DNA from: an uncultured Rickettsiales bacterium
GTDB lineage: Bacteria > Pseudomonadota > Alphaproteobacteria > Rickettsiales > UBA1997
Direction: 5' to 3'
NCBI GenBank assembly: GCA_944390875.1
Contig: CALXRO010000044.1
Span: forward strand, 1-10,448
Length of the DNA: 10,448 bases
A model generated the notes under the pieces. The model was given only the letters and a program-made list of their open reading frames with translations, did not search any database and was not told the origin of the DNA. Of this stretch, positions 1-7,498 are shown one piece after another. Position numbers and translations under genes: made by a program. Numbering within the stretch: the stretch's first letter is position 1; every line of letters begins with the position of its first letter.

Positions 1-1115
1 AACATTGTTGCTAAAGTCATATAAGAATTAAAATCATTATTTTGTTCTTTATAAGCTTCAGCTTCTTTAAGGGCTATTTTACAAGCCTCTGCTGCTTTCT
101 CGCTTTCTGATAAATATTCATAATTCAGACATTCAAGATATTTTGCTCTAAAATGGTAATATGAATTTTTACTTTTTCTTGATCTATGTTCTGCTTCTTT
201 GGCAAATTTTAAACCTGCTTCGTAATTGCCATATGTATAATACGCATCAGATAGTTTTAGTAACAAATTTATCTTTTCTTTATTTTTGATTTTTTCCAGA
301 CTCAGTGCGTATTTATAATATTTTATTGATTCAAGTATATTACCTCTTATTAGCATAATATCGCCTATTTTTACTAAAATTTTTGCTTTTTCATAAGTAT
401 TTTCATCGAAATCAACTATAACTAAACTATTTATATAGTTGGCTAGTGCATTTTCATAATCTCTTTTCATTAAATATAAATCACCTAACATTTGATAGTT
501 TTTGTCACTATTTATTTTTTGTGAACTATTGTTTGCGATTGATGATATGTTTAGTAGAGTGTTTATTGCCTTATCATATTTACAATTTCTTTTTTGAAAT
601 TCGGCGAGCATTACATAATTTTCAATATCAAATTTATTATTTTCTATTGCATCTTCATAAAATTTCTCAATATATTCATAACTAAAAAAGCCAAACTCAT
701 ATGCTAAAGCTATTATTAAATTTTTTTTAGATAAAGAGTAAGCATCAAGAATTTTTAGATTTAGTGATTTTACTTTATCTATTAATTCACTAACATTTCC
801 TTCTTTTAATATTTTAAATAAAATCTTTCTATCCTCTTTTTTTAGATAATGCTTTTTTTCTAAATTATATATGATATTTACAATTGATGAATATCGTTGT
901 GTAAAATACTTTATATTTTCATCGTATTTTAAACAAGAACTAAAAACTTTATCGTCATTTTCCGATAAATAAATCTTTATATTTTTGTTTCTAATTTTTG
1001 TATATTTACTCCCTATACTTTTTTTAACAGAGGCAATTTTTGGAGCAAAAATTATTAAAAAAACAATAGGTATAATTATAATTAATTTTCTGTATTTATT
1101 TTCTTTTAACTTCAT
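1..1115 (-). CDS. Membrane-anchored TPR repeat protein, 3'-truncated by the window edge
   Basis: The reverse strand is open from an ATG at 1115-1113 to the left edge, giving 371 codons with no stop, so the C-terminus lies outside the window. The protein begins with a short basic stretch (MKLKENKYRK) and one hydrophobic segment at about residues 10-25 (LIIIIPIVFLIIF), which is a signal anchor or uncleaved signal peptide. Residues 35-160 are charged and look helical without an obvious family. From about 165 there are tetratricopeptide-like helix pairs near 165-193, 206-233, 244-273, 282-311 and 320-354, with TPR-type spacing such as GDLYLMKRDYENALANY and GDIMLIRGNILESIKYYKYA. TPR arrays bind proteins; the partner is unknown. 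A weak GGAA lies 5 nt before the ATG. Expression probably comes from the small promoter at 1139-1167, since a terminator separates it from the upstream phosphorylase gene. The gene is very A+T-rich and Lys/Asn/Ile-rich. Confidence 0.88.
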   Translation of the reverse strand, partial: MKLKENKYRKLIIIIPIVFLIIFAPKIASVKKSIGSKYTKIRNKNIKIYLSENDDKVFSSCLKYDENIKYFTQRYSSIVNIIYNLEKKHYLKKEDRKILFKILKEGNVSELIDKVKSLNLKILDAYSLSKKNLIIALAYEFGFFSYEYIEKFYEDAIENNKFDIENYVMLAEFQKRNCKYDKAINTLLNISSIANNSSQKINSDKNYQMLGDLYLMKRDYENALANYINSLVIVDFDENTYEKAKILVKIGDIMLIRGNILESIKYYKYALSLEKIKNKEKINLLLKLSDAYYTYGNYEAGLKFAKEAEHRSRKSKNSYYHFRAKYLECLNYEYLSESEKAAEACKIALKEAEAYKEQNNDFNSYMTLATM

Positions 1116-1123
1116 AAAAATTC

Positions 1124-1157
1124 CAAAAAAAGTGATCTATTATAATAATAGATCATT
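1124..1157 (-). terminator. Rho-independent terminator of the phosphorylase operon
   Basis: A perfect 10-bp inverted repeat (arms 1133-1142 and 1146-1155, 3-nt loop, plus one wobble and one further A-T pair outside) stands 13 nt after the TAG stop of the phosphorylase gene. On the minus strand it is followed by C and then seven T residues (1130-1124). The stem is A+T-rich with only two G-C pairs, so termination may be incomplete, but the geometry is that of an intrinsic terminator. Confidence 0.6.
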
Positions 1158-1167
1158 AAACTATTAA
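1139..1167 (-). promoter_or_regulatory. Candidate sigma-70 promoter of the TPR gene
   Basis: On the minus strand a TTAATA box (1167-1162) is followed after exactly 17 nt by a perfect TATAAT (1144-1139). Transcription would begin near 1132, leaving a leader of roughly 16 nt before the ATG at 1115. The -10 box lies inside the terminator hairpin of the preceding gene. AT-rich DNA gives chance -10 boxes, so this rests on the spacing and on the same layout at rarA. Confidence 0.45.
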
Positions 1168-1170
1168 AAT

Positions 1171-2658
1171 CTATTTAATTTTCATAATATTAGATTCTTC
1201 TGCGAATTTTAAGGCCATTTCCATTTCACCTTTAGAATTAGTATATATAGTATAAAGTTTTTCTCCTTTTTTCACGCTATCTTTTAAGTGTTTATATATA
1301 CACACACCAGCAGCTTTTTGTGTAGGACAACCTGCTAATTTAGCAAGTTGGGATAATTTTTTATTGTCAAATTCTATTAATTTTCCGTTTCTTTTAGCTA
1401 AAACGTCTTTTTTAAATTTGGCTTCAGGTATTTTTTTCATACCACCTTGTGCTTGGCATATTTTTTGAAATCTATCCCAAGCTCTGCCACTTTCTAAAAT
1501 CTCAGTAGCTATTTTTATACCTTGTCCTTTTTTGACTTTTGGGTCAAATTCTATAATAAGACCTGACAAGTATAAAGTTTTTTCTCTTAAATCTTTAGGA
1601 GCATCAGGTTCATTTTTAAGAACTTTAATAATATCTCTAGCTTCTAAGGCAGGTCCGATACCGTTACCAACAGGTTGACTACCATCGCTAATGTTAACTA
1701 ATACTTTTACTCCCAATTTTTTTCCTAGCTTTTCGAAGTCATTTTTGAGAGAGTTAGCGCTTTCTAGTGTTTTTGTTTTTGCTGTTGGGCCGTAAGGTAC
1801 GTCAATTAGTATGTGTGTCGAACCTGCTGCCACCTTTTTTGACATTATTGAAGCTAACATTTGACCTCTACTATCGAGATCTAAGTCTTTTTTTACTCCT
1901 ATTATAATATCATCAGATGGATTCAAATCTACAGCACCTCCCCATACTAAACAACCATTAACCTTTTCTACTATTTTTTTGAGATCTTTTGTTGGTACCA
2001 TTATGTTTGTCATAACTTCCATAACATCAGCTGTTCCAGCAGGTGAGGTTATTGCTCTTGAAGAAGTTTTTGGTATACGAAGACCATATTCAGCAACTAT
2101 TGCTATTGCTGGCGGTGTTGTCCTATTACCTGGTATACCACCTATACAATGTTTATCTACTACTATATCATAATTCCATTTTATAACATCTCCGGTATTG
2201 ACCATTGCTTTTGCAAAATACGCTATTTCATCATCGGATAAATTTTCCCCTTCTGTTGCTGCACAGAGACAAGCTATGTGCATATCTGTATACTTTTCGT
2301 CAACAACATCCCTTATAACACTATAAATACCTTCTTCAGTAAATGGCTTACCTCTTAATTTATCTCTTACAATAGAAAATGACTTTAATGGTTCTCTACG
2401 TTCTACAACAACATTATCTTTATTTTTAACATTTAATATTTTTGCTATATTTTCTGTTATACCTACTTCGTCTTTTTTAATTTTTTTTGACATATATAGT
2501 ATACCGTATATATGCTTTTTTTTTGAATTAACTTTGACTTTTGAAGTTGCTACAAAACCTTCTTTTTTAACAATTTCCGAGTCAGGATTTAATAATATCC
2601 TATGTTCACGACCTGTGTCTATGGGCATTATTTTTATTTTTAACTCTTTATTTTTCAT
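1171..2658 (-). CDS. Thymidine phosphorylase family protein, AMP-phosphorylase type
   Basis: This 495-aa protein matches the long phosphorylase family that includes archaeal AMP phosphorylase and a bacterial branch usually annotated as putative thymidine phosphorylase. The family cleaves a nucleoside or NMP with phosphate to give a base and ribose/deoxyribose 1-phosphate, or ribose 1,5-bisphosphate for AMP phosphorylase. Visible features are an extra N-terminal domain (about 1-90) absent from ordinary DeoA, the phosphate-site region DKHCIGGIPGNRTTP (168-182), the family signature SSRAITSPAGTADVMEVM (199-216), VWGGAVDLNPSDD (238-250), and SDGSQPVGNGIGPALEARD (324-342), which resembles the bacterial branch. 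It looks intact. A good Shine-Dalgarno (AGAGG, 5 nt spacing) precedes the ATG, and the gene starts 16 nt after the nuclease gene, so the two are cotranscribed. Whether the substrate is AMP/CMP/UMP or a nucleoside cannot be told from the sequence; no type III RuBisCO or ribose-bisphosphate isomerase is present here. Confidence 0.9.
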   Translation of the reverse strand: MKNKELKIKIMPIDTGREHRILLNPDSEIVKKEGFVATSKVKVNSKKKHIYGILYMSKKIKKDEVGITENIAKILNVKNKDNVVVERREPLKSFSIVRDKLRGKPFTEEGIYSVIRDVVDEKYTDMHIACLCAATEGENLSDDEIAYFAKAMVNTGDVIKWNYDIVVDKHCIGGIPGNRTTPPAIAIVAEYGLRIPKTSSRAITSPAGTADVMEVMTNIMVPTKDLKKIVEKVNGCLVWGGAVDLNPSDDIIIGVKKDLDLDSRGQMLASIMSKKVAAGSTHILIDVPYGPTAKTKTLESANSLKNDFEKLGKKLGVKVLVNISDGSQPVGNGIGPALEARDIIKVLKNEPDAPKDLREKTLYLSGLIIEFDPKVKKGQGIKIATEILESGRAWDRFQKICQAQGGMKKIPEAKFKKDVLAKRNGKLIEFDNKKLSQLAKLAGCPTQKAAGVCIYKHLKDSVKKGEKLYTIYTNSKGEMEMALKFAEESNIMKIK

Positions 2659-2674
2659 GTTTTACCTCTTATTA

Positions 2675-4150
2675 CTATAACTGTTGTGTTTCTAAATAAT
2701 CAGGAACATAAGTTTCCCAATCTAATTCTTTTTTTACCCTTTCGGATAAAGTTATGCTTGATTTTTCTTCACCATGTATGACAAATAATTTTTCTGGTTT
2801 ATTTTGAAAGCCATTTAACCAATCCATAAGTTCATTTGAGTCAGCATGTGCAGACATGTTTTCCAATTTTGTAACTTCAGCATTGATCTTAACTACTTGT
2901 CCATGTATTCTTAGTTCTTTTTTACCATCTTGTAGTGCTCTGCCTCTAGTACCATTTGCTTGAAAACCTACAAGTAATATTGTATTTTTACTGTCAGCTC
3001 CATAATGAGCTACATGATGTAAAATTCTACCACCTGTCATCATACCACTTGCAGATATTATTATTGAAGGAATTTTACATTCGAAAATTCTTTTTGATTG
3101 TTCAACTGTTGGAGTAAATTTGGCGTCTTCAAACATATCAAGACATTCATCTTCTGACAATTTATGTTCATCAGCAAAATCGTCCAGAAGATTAGTTACT
3201 TTTACAGACATTGGACTGTCTATAAAAATTGGAACTGAAGGTATTTTTTTCTGTTTTTTCAGCTGATGTATGTAGTATAATAATAACTGAGTTCTGCCAA
3301 CAGCAAAAGCTGGTACTATTAAGTTTCCACCACGATTTATTGTTCTATTTATTATCTCAGCTAGATCTTCTTTTTGATCAGTATCTTTATGTGTTCTATC
3401 ACCATATGTAGATTCACATAAAATATAATCTGCCTGTTTAATTTTAGCAGGATCATATAAAATATCATCGTCTGTTCTTCCTAAATCTCCTGAGAAAACT
3501 ATTTTTTTATTGTCAAGATATAAACTGATTGTTCCAGCGCCAAGTATATGTCCAGCATGATTTATTTCAAAACTTATGTTATTGTCTATTCTTATTTTAT
3601 CTCCAAATCTGACAGTTTTGAAACGTTTAAGACTTTTTATTGCATCTTCTTCTGTATAAAGTGGTTCTGGATTTTCTTCTTTTGAAACTTTCTTTTTCTT
3701 CATATATTTTACATCTTCTTCCTGTAAGTAACCAGAATCTGGCAGTACTATTTTACAAAGTTCAAAAGTTGCTTTTGTTGAGTATATAGGTCCTTTAAAA
3801 CCTTCTTTTACCATTAAAGGAATATAACCACTATGGTCTAGATGTGCGTGGGTCAGTATTATAGCATCTATTTTTTTTGGGCTTACTGGGAGTTCTTTTT
3901 TGTTTTTTATTTTGTCATCTTTAATTCCTTGAAATAAACCGCAATCTATAAGTATTTTCTTATCCTTATATCTTATTAAATACTTAGATCCAGTTACAGT
4001 CCTTGCCGCGCCCAAAAAAGTAATCAATGGTACGTCAATAGCTTTTTTATTTTTTCCCAATATATGCGGTATCACATAATTCCCAATAAAATTACCTTTC
4101 TTCTTCCCGACATCTTCTTTCGGGTGAGGCCTTAATAATTTGTTTTCCAT
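2675..4150 (-). CDS. Beta-CASP metallo-beta-lactamase RNA nuclease (RNA-specificity domain protein)
   Basis: This 491-aa cytoplasmic protein belongs to the CPSF73-like/YSH1-like MBL family, metal-dependent RNA endo- or exonucleases. It has an N-terminal extension of about 40 residues, then the MBL fold beginning LITFLGAARTVTGSKYLI. The zinc motif HAHLDH is at 101-106. The later MBL metal motifs are in HAGHILGAG and FSGDLGR. Beta-CASP motif A is CESTYGDRTH, followed by the beta-CASP core (PAFAVGRTQLLLYY, DSPMSVKVT), motif B in SASGMMTGGRILHHVAHYG, and the motif C histidine in NMSAHADSNELMDWL, which sits in the C-terminal RNA-metabolising MBL segment. All key motifs are present, so it should be active. 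It is the middle gene of the operon: its ATG is 7 nt after the redox-protein stop, with no clear Shine-Dalgarno, suggesting translational coupling. It ends with tandem stops TAG TAA. In bacteria this family is often found next to the phosphorylase family seen here (recalled from general knowledge). Confidence 0.93.
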   Translation of the reverse strand: MENKLLRPHPKEDVGKKKGNFIGNYVIPHILGKNKKAIDVPLITFLGAARTVTGSKYLIRYKDKKILIDCGLFQGIKDDKIKNKKELPVSPKKIDAIILTHAHLDHSGYIPLMVKEGFKGPIYSTKATFELCKIVLPDSGYLQEEDVKYMKKKKVSKEENPEPLYTEEDAIKSLKRFKTVRFGDKIRIDNNISFEINHAGHILGAGTISLYLDNKKIVFSGDLGRTDDDILYDPAKIKQADYILCESTYGDRTHKDTDQKEDLAEIINRTINRGGNLIVPAFAVGRTQLLLYYIHQLKKQKKIPSVPIFIDSPMSVKVTNLLDDFADEHKLSEDECLDMFEDAKFTPTVEQSKRIFECKIPSIIISASGMMTGGRILHHVAHYGADSKNTILLVGFQANGTRGRALQDGKKELRIHGQVVKINAEVTKLENMSAHADSNELMDWLNGFQNKPEKLFVIHGEEKSSITLSERVKKELDWETYVPDYLETQQL

Positions 4151-4157
4151 CTATTTT

Positions 4158-5252
4158 TTAAATGAATGTTATTATTATTCCTATTAGCAATTTTAATACT
4201 TCATTAATAATAGTCAAATTATTTTTTAAAAATTTTACTTTTTTTAATAGAAAATAACATATACAAAATAGTAAAAGACTCAATGTAGTAGTAGAAAAAA
4301 CGTATGCAAAATTACTTAAAAAATAATTAAATTTGCTAATACTTTGTTCATTTATTTTATATTCATAAATATTCAAAATATTTATAGGTTGGATAAATTC
4401 TGTTATCGCAGAAACAAAAGTTAGAAAAGTTATGAAAAAAACCAAATATGTTGGTAATTTTTCAATGAATTTATTATTTTCAAAGTCATTTTTATTTACG
4501 GAAGTTATTTTATTTATAGCACTGTAGATAACATAGTAACTCAAAATAAAAATTGAAATTCTTATCAATCTTATAAATACTGATACATTAATAAAATTAG
4601 TAATAATAAAAAATTTTATAATCATTAAAAAAGAAAAATATGAAATTACTACAGTTCTTTTATTTTTTATATTAAACATTAAAAATACTAATGTTATAAA
4701 AATTAGTGAATATATGTTGTGTATACTGAAAAAATAACTCCATATACATAAAAATAATGTTTTAATAGTATTTGTTTCAGTTTTGCTAAAACTTCCGAGT
4801 AATGGTATTTTTACCATATCTTTTTGTTTATTAATTTTTTTCTTTTCTTCTATATTTTTATCTAAAAGCTCTATAAATTTTTCTTCGTCTTTGTCATCTA
4901 AATCAAAACCAATCATACATTCGCTTTTTGTGAATATTGCTGGGGTACCTAATTCCATGAAAGATATGTGATGTTTGTTTGCATATTTTAGTAATAGATC
5001 TAAATTTTTTCTGTCTTTTATATCATAAAATTTTAGATTGTATTTAGATGTGTCTATTTTTTCACAATATCTCTTTAAGTCATGACAATGTATACATGAT
5101 TCTTGTATAAATATGCAAACTTCATCATCCGTAAGGTTTTCGTTTAAACTATTATTTTTTGTAATTTTGGTCTTTATTGTATAGATTAAAACGATGAATA
5201 TTAATGCAATAACCATGCTTAAATATTTATTCATATTATTATTTTTATCCAT
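4158..5252 (-). CDS. Glutaredoxin/thioredoxin-like domain fused to a degenerate CcdA/DsbD-like membrane region
   Basis: A 364-aa membrane protein, first gene of the operon. Residues 11-27 form one hydrophobic anchor. Residues about 44-135 form a thioredoxin-fold domain with active-site CIHC (C53, C56) in QESCIHCHDLK and the expected cis-proline in LGTPAIF (P104). From about 150 follow roughly six membrane segments. The linker KIPLLGSFSKTE and the order of membrane helices resemble the glutaredoxin plus cytochrome-c-biogenesis (CcdA/DsbD-like) fusions known in other bacteria, which pass electrons across the membrane. However, the membrane cysteine motif expected near FNPC reads FFSIHNIYS here, and the second cysteine position reads TEFIQP. 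Unpaired cysteines elsewhere (FLCIW, LFCICYF) do not fit those positions. The protein may therefore be a membrane-tethered thiol reductase rather than a full transporter. The start is ATG at 5252; an in-frame ATG at 5234 (residue 7) is possible. This alignment is from memory. Confidence 0.78.
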   Translation of the reverse strand: MDKNNNMNKYLSMVIALIFIVLIYTIKTKITKNNSLNENLTDDEVCIFIQESCIHCHDLKRYCEKIDTSKYNLKFYDIKDRKNLDLLLKYANKHHISFMELGTPAIFTKSECMIGFDLDDKDEEKFIELLDKNIEEKKKINKQKDMVKIPLLGSFSKTETNTIKTLFLCIWSYFFSIHNIYSLIFITLVFLMFNIKNKRTVVISYFSFLMIIKFFIITNFINVSVFIRLIRISIFILSYYVIYSAINKITSVNKNDFENNKFIEKLPTYLVFFITFLTFVSAITEFIQPINILNIYEYKINEQSISKFNYFLSNFAYVFSTTTLSLLLFCICYFLLKKVKFLKNNLTIINEVLKLLIGIIITFI

Positions 5253-5404
5253 GTAAATTATAAGTTTTGTTAATAAATAATTATAAATATTTTTTGAAAA
5301 TCAAGGTTATTTTTATTTAATAATTTTTAAAATTATGTGTTATTTAATATGTGTTGTTGTCTTTTAATAAAAGAAATTTACAATTATTAAAAAACTAAAG
5401 GCTT
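5253..5404. promoter_or_regulatory. Divergent promoter region between the redox operon and pyrH
   Basis: This 152-bp region is the longest non-coding stretch in the window and must drive both directions. For pyrH there is a TACAAT box at 5379-5384 with a weak TTGTCT 16 nt upstream (5357-5362). It leaves 20 nt to the ATG, with AAAGG just before it as Shine-Dalgarno. For the minus-strand operon there is a perfect TATAAT at 5285-5280, 27 nt before the ATG and without a good -35. A second TATAAT at 5262-5257 is only 4 nt from that ATG and would favour the start at 5234. A 7-bp A/T palindrome is at 5321-5335. No operator or riboswitch is recognised. Confidence 0.4.
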
Positions 5405-6127
5405 ATGAAATTTAAAAGAATATTATTTAAGATATCTGGAGAAGGGTTAGCTGGAGGAAAAGGCTTTGGCTATGATAATGAGTCTCTAGAAAATATTTCA
5501 AAAGAGATAAAGTCAATATATGATCTAGGTATTGAATTATGTCTTGTTGTTGGAGGTGGTAATATTTTTAGAGGTGCACAAAATACCAAAATGGATAGAA
5601 ATAATGCTGATTATATGGGTATGTTAGCAACTATAATGAATGGTATAGCATTGAGTACATATTTATTGGATATCGGTATACAATCAGAAATACAATCTGC
5701 GTTAACTATAGATAAATTATGTGATTGTTATAATAGAAATAAAGCTTTAAAAGCTTTAAAAGATGGTAAAATATTATTATTTGTTGGTGGTACTGGCAAT
5801 CCATTCTTTACAACTGATACAGCTTCTGTACTAAGATCTGTTGAAATGCAATGTGATGCTATATTTAAAGGAACTCAAGTAAATGGAGTTTATAATAAAG
5901 ATCCAAAAAAGTTTAATGATGCAAAAAGATATAAGACAGTTACTTTTGATGATGTTATAAAAAATAATCTAAAAATTATGGATCAGACAGCATTTGCTCT
6001 TGCTAAGGATAATAATTTACCTATAGTTGTATTTAAATTGTCAGATATTGATTCTGTTAAAAAAATAATTGAAGGTGATGACGATTATACATTAATTTCT
6101 AATGACATAGATACTGTTTACTTTTAA
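5405..6127 (+). CDS. pyrH: UMP kinase
   Basis: A complete 240-aa bacterial UMP kinase of the amino-acid kinase fold, the usual length. It phosphorylates UMP to UDP with ATP in the cytoplasm and is essential for pyrimidine nucleotide supply. Recognised motifs are the N-terminal phosphate-binding FKISGEGL (8-15, with Lys9), VVGGGNIFRG (48-57), the UMP-site region NNADYMGMLATIMN (66-79), VGGTGNPFFTTDTAS (127-141) and the nucleotide-binding FKGTQVNGVYNKDP (154-167), plus the C-terminal MDQTAFALAKDNNLPIVVF. The ATG at 5405 has AAAGG about 4 nt upstream. It is the only plus-strand gene here. The usual neighbours tsf and frr are absent: it is divergent from the redox operon and convergent with rarA, whose stop lies 2 bp away. 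Confidence 0.96.
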   Translation: MKFKRILFKISGEGLAGGKGFGYDNESLENISKEIKSIYDLGIELCLVVGGGNIFRGAQNTKMDRNNADYMGMLATIMNGIALSTYLLDIGIQSEIQSALTIDKLCDCYNRNKALKALKDGKILLFVGGTGNPFFTTDTASVLRSVEMQCDAIFKGTQVNGVYNKDPKKFNDAKRYKTVTFDDVIKNNLKIMDQTAFALAKDNNLPIVVFKLSDIDSVKKIIEGDDDYTLISNDIDTVYF

Positions 6128-6129
6128 TT

Positions 6130-7413
6130 TTATTGATGAATAAGATCATTTTTCTTGATTTTTTCTCTTAAATTATCCCAGTAATCAAGTCTTTTTTTAA
6201 TTTCTCTCTCAAAACCTCTTTCGTTAGGTTTATAGTATGTTTTTCTTTCCATATCTTCTGGAAAATAATTCTGTCCAGAAAAACAGAGTTTTGTATCATG
6301 ATCATATATATAACCATCAGAATAACCAATTTCTTTCATTAATTTTGTTGGAGCATTAAGTATATGTCTGGGAGGATTTTGATAATTATTTTCTTTTACA
6401 TCTTTAAACACATAATTTTGTGCCATATACCCAGCGTTTGATTTTGGAGCTGTGGCACAATATATGACTGCATGTGTTAAACATAAAATGCCATCAGGCG
6501 GTCCCATAAAATCAAAAGCTTGTAATGCAGAAGTTACTTGAATTAAAGCTTGTGGATCGGCCATTCCTATGTCTTCTACAGCTATATTCATAAGTCTTCT
6601 AAAAATATAATGATATTCTTCTCCGCCATCGAGCATTCTAGCCATCCAATATAATGCTGCTTGAACATCAGAGCCTCTAATTGACTTATGAAACGCGCTT
6701 ATTAGATTATAATGATTATCATTTTTTTTATCATAATTAGCTTTTCTTCGGTTTACAATCTGTAGCATTTCTTTTATTGATAATTTTTTCTTCACTTCTA
6801 AAGATAATAGTTCTTCACACATATTTAAAAGATATCTACAATCACCATTTGATATATCAGCTAGGACTTTTTTAGCTTCTTTTGTTATTGGTAGACTTTT
6901 ATTTTCTAATTTTTCAACTCTTGATATTATTGTTAATAGTGAATCGTTATCTAATGGTTTAAATATTATTATCCTACATCTTGATAATAAAGCCGAATTA
7001 AGTTCAAATGATGGATTTTCAGTTGTAGCACCGATTAGTACTATTACTCCATTTTCTATGTATGGCAATAAAACATCTTGCTGATTTTTTTTAAAACAAT
7101 GTATTTCGTCTATGAATAGTATAGTACTTTTTCCGAAATCTTTGAATTTGTTGTAAGCTAATTCAAATATTTTTTTTAGATCTTGAACTCCTGTGTTGGT
7201 TGCTGATATTATTTCTGTGAAATAATTTTCTTTTTTTAATAATAATCTTGCTACTGTAGTCTTGCCAGTTCCAGCCGGTCCCCAAAAAATCATAGAAGGT
7301 ATTTTATCTTGTTCAAACGCTCTTTTTAATATACCTCCTTCATAAAGTAATTGTTGTTGTCCAACTAGTAATGATATGTCTTGTGGCCTAATTTTATCAG
7401 CTAAAGGTTGCAT
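6130..7413 (-). CDS. rarA: Replication-associated recombination protein A, AAA+ ATPase
   Basis: A 427-aa member of the RarA/MgsA/WRNIP1 family, clamp-loader-like AAA+ ATPases that act at stalled replication forks. Length and domain order are typical. The N-terminus (PLADKIRPQDISLLVGQQQLL) is the family's characteristic start. Walker A is GPAGTGKT (45-52), Walker B is LFIDEIH (99-105, Asp102/Glu103), sensor 1 is in GATTENPSF (128-136) and the arginine finger is in SALLSRCRI (Arg145). The C-terminal tetramerisation/MgsA region is seen in KSIRGSDVQAALYWMARML, EDIGMADPQAL and the PPRHIL segment. All catalytic residues are present. The ATG at 7413 has no Shine-Dalgarno but lies just downstream of a strong promoter, so the gene is probably its own transcription unit. 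Its stop is 2 bp from that of convergent pyrH, leaving no room for a separate terminator. Confidence 0.96.
   Translation of the reverse strand: MQPLADKIRPQDISLLVGQQQLLYEGGILKRAFEQDKIPSMIFWGPAGTGKTTVARLLLKKENYFTEIISATNTGVQDLKKIFELAYNKFKDFGKSTILFIDEIHCFKKNQQDVLLPYIENGVIVLIGATTENPSFELNSALLSRCRIIIFKPLDNDSLLTIISRVEKLENKSLPITKEAKKVLADISNGDCRYLLNMCEELLSLEVKKKLSIKEMLQIVNRRKANYDKKNDNHYNLISAFHKSIRGSDVQAALYWMARMLDGGEEYHYIFRRLMNIAVEDIGMADPQALIQVTSALQAFDFMGPPDGILCLTHAVIYCATAPKSNAGYMAQNYVFKDVKENNYQNPPRHILNAPTKLMKEIGYSDGYIYDHDTKLCFSGQNYFPEDMERKTYYKPNERGFEREIKKRLDYWDNLREKIKKNDLIHQ
6142..6164 (+). terminator. Weak candidate terminator of pyrH inside the 3' end of rarA
   Basis: A 7-bp stem with one G-U pair (arms 6142-6148 and 6156-6162, 7-nt loop) is followed by a run of T residues to 6164, 15 nt after the pyrH stop. 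It lies within the last codons of rarA on the opposite strand because no intergenic space exists. The T-run forms part of the right arm, and the stem has a single G-C pair, so it is marginal. Confidence 0.28.
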
Positions 7414-7434
7414 AAATTTATATAACTTTTTTAT

Positions 7435-7463
7435 ATTATATAATTTTTTTATAAATTTTGCAA
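7435..7463 (-). promoter_or_regulatory. Near-consensus sigma-70 promoter of rarA
   Basis: On the minus strand TTGCAA (7463-7458) is separated by exactly 17 nt from a perfect TATAAT (7440-7435). The start codon is 21 nt further on, so the leader would be about 14 nt. This is the best promoter in the window. Confidence 0.65.
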
Positions 7464-7465
7464 TT

Positions 7466-7498
7466 AGATTATAGTTTAAAAATAAATATTTATAATCT
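7466..7498 (-). repeat. Inverted repeat across the terminase stop codon
   Basis: A perfect 8-bp inverted repeat (AGATTATA at 7466-7473, TATAATCT at 7491-7498) with a 17-nt spacer overlaps the last terminase codons and ends just upstream of the rarA -35 box. With no T-tract after it, it is a poor terminator. It could be a weak 3'-end hairpin or an operator, but chance is possible in such AT-rich DNA. Confidence 0.3.

Noticed and set aside
446..1167. Plus-strand open frames at 446-685 and 985-1167
   Set aside because: They are antisense to the continuous minus-strand TPR coding frame and have a low-complexity Phe/Leu/Tyr/Ile composition typical of shadows in AT-rich DNA.
5321..5335. 7-bp A/T palindrome in the divergent intergenic region as an operator
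   Set aside because: It is pure A and T with a 1-nt centre and is expected by chance at this composition; no second copy or known operator pattern supports it.
5741..5761. Tandem repeat of a 9-mer, AAAGCTTTA twice
   Set aside because: It encodes Lys-Ala-Leu twice in pyrH, a normal helix in this family, and is only two copies; no wider repeat array is present.
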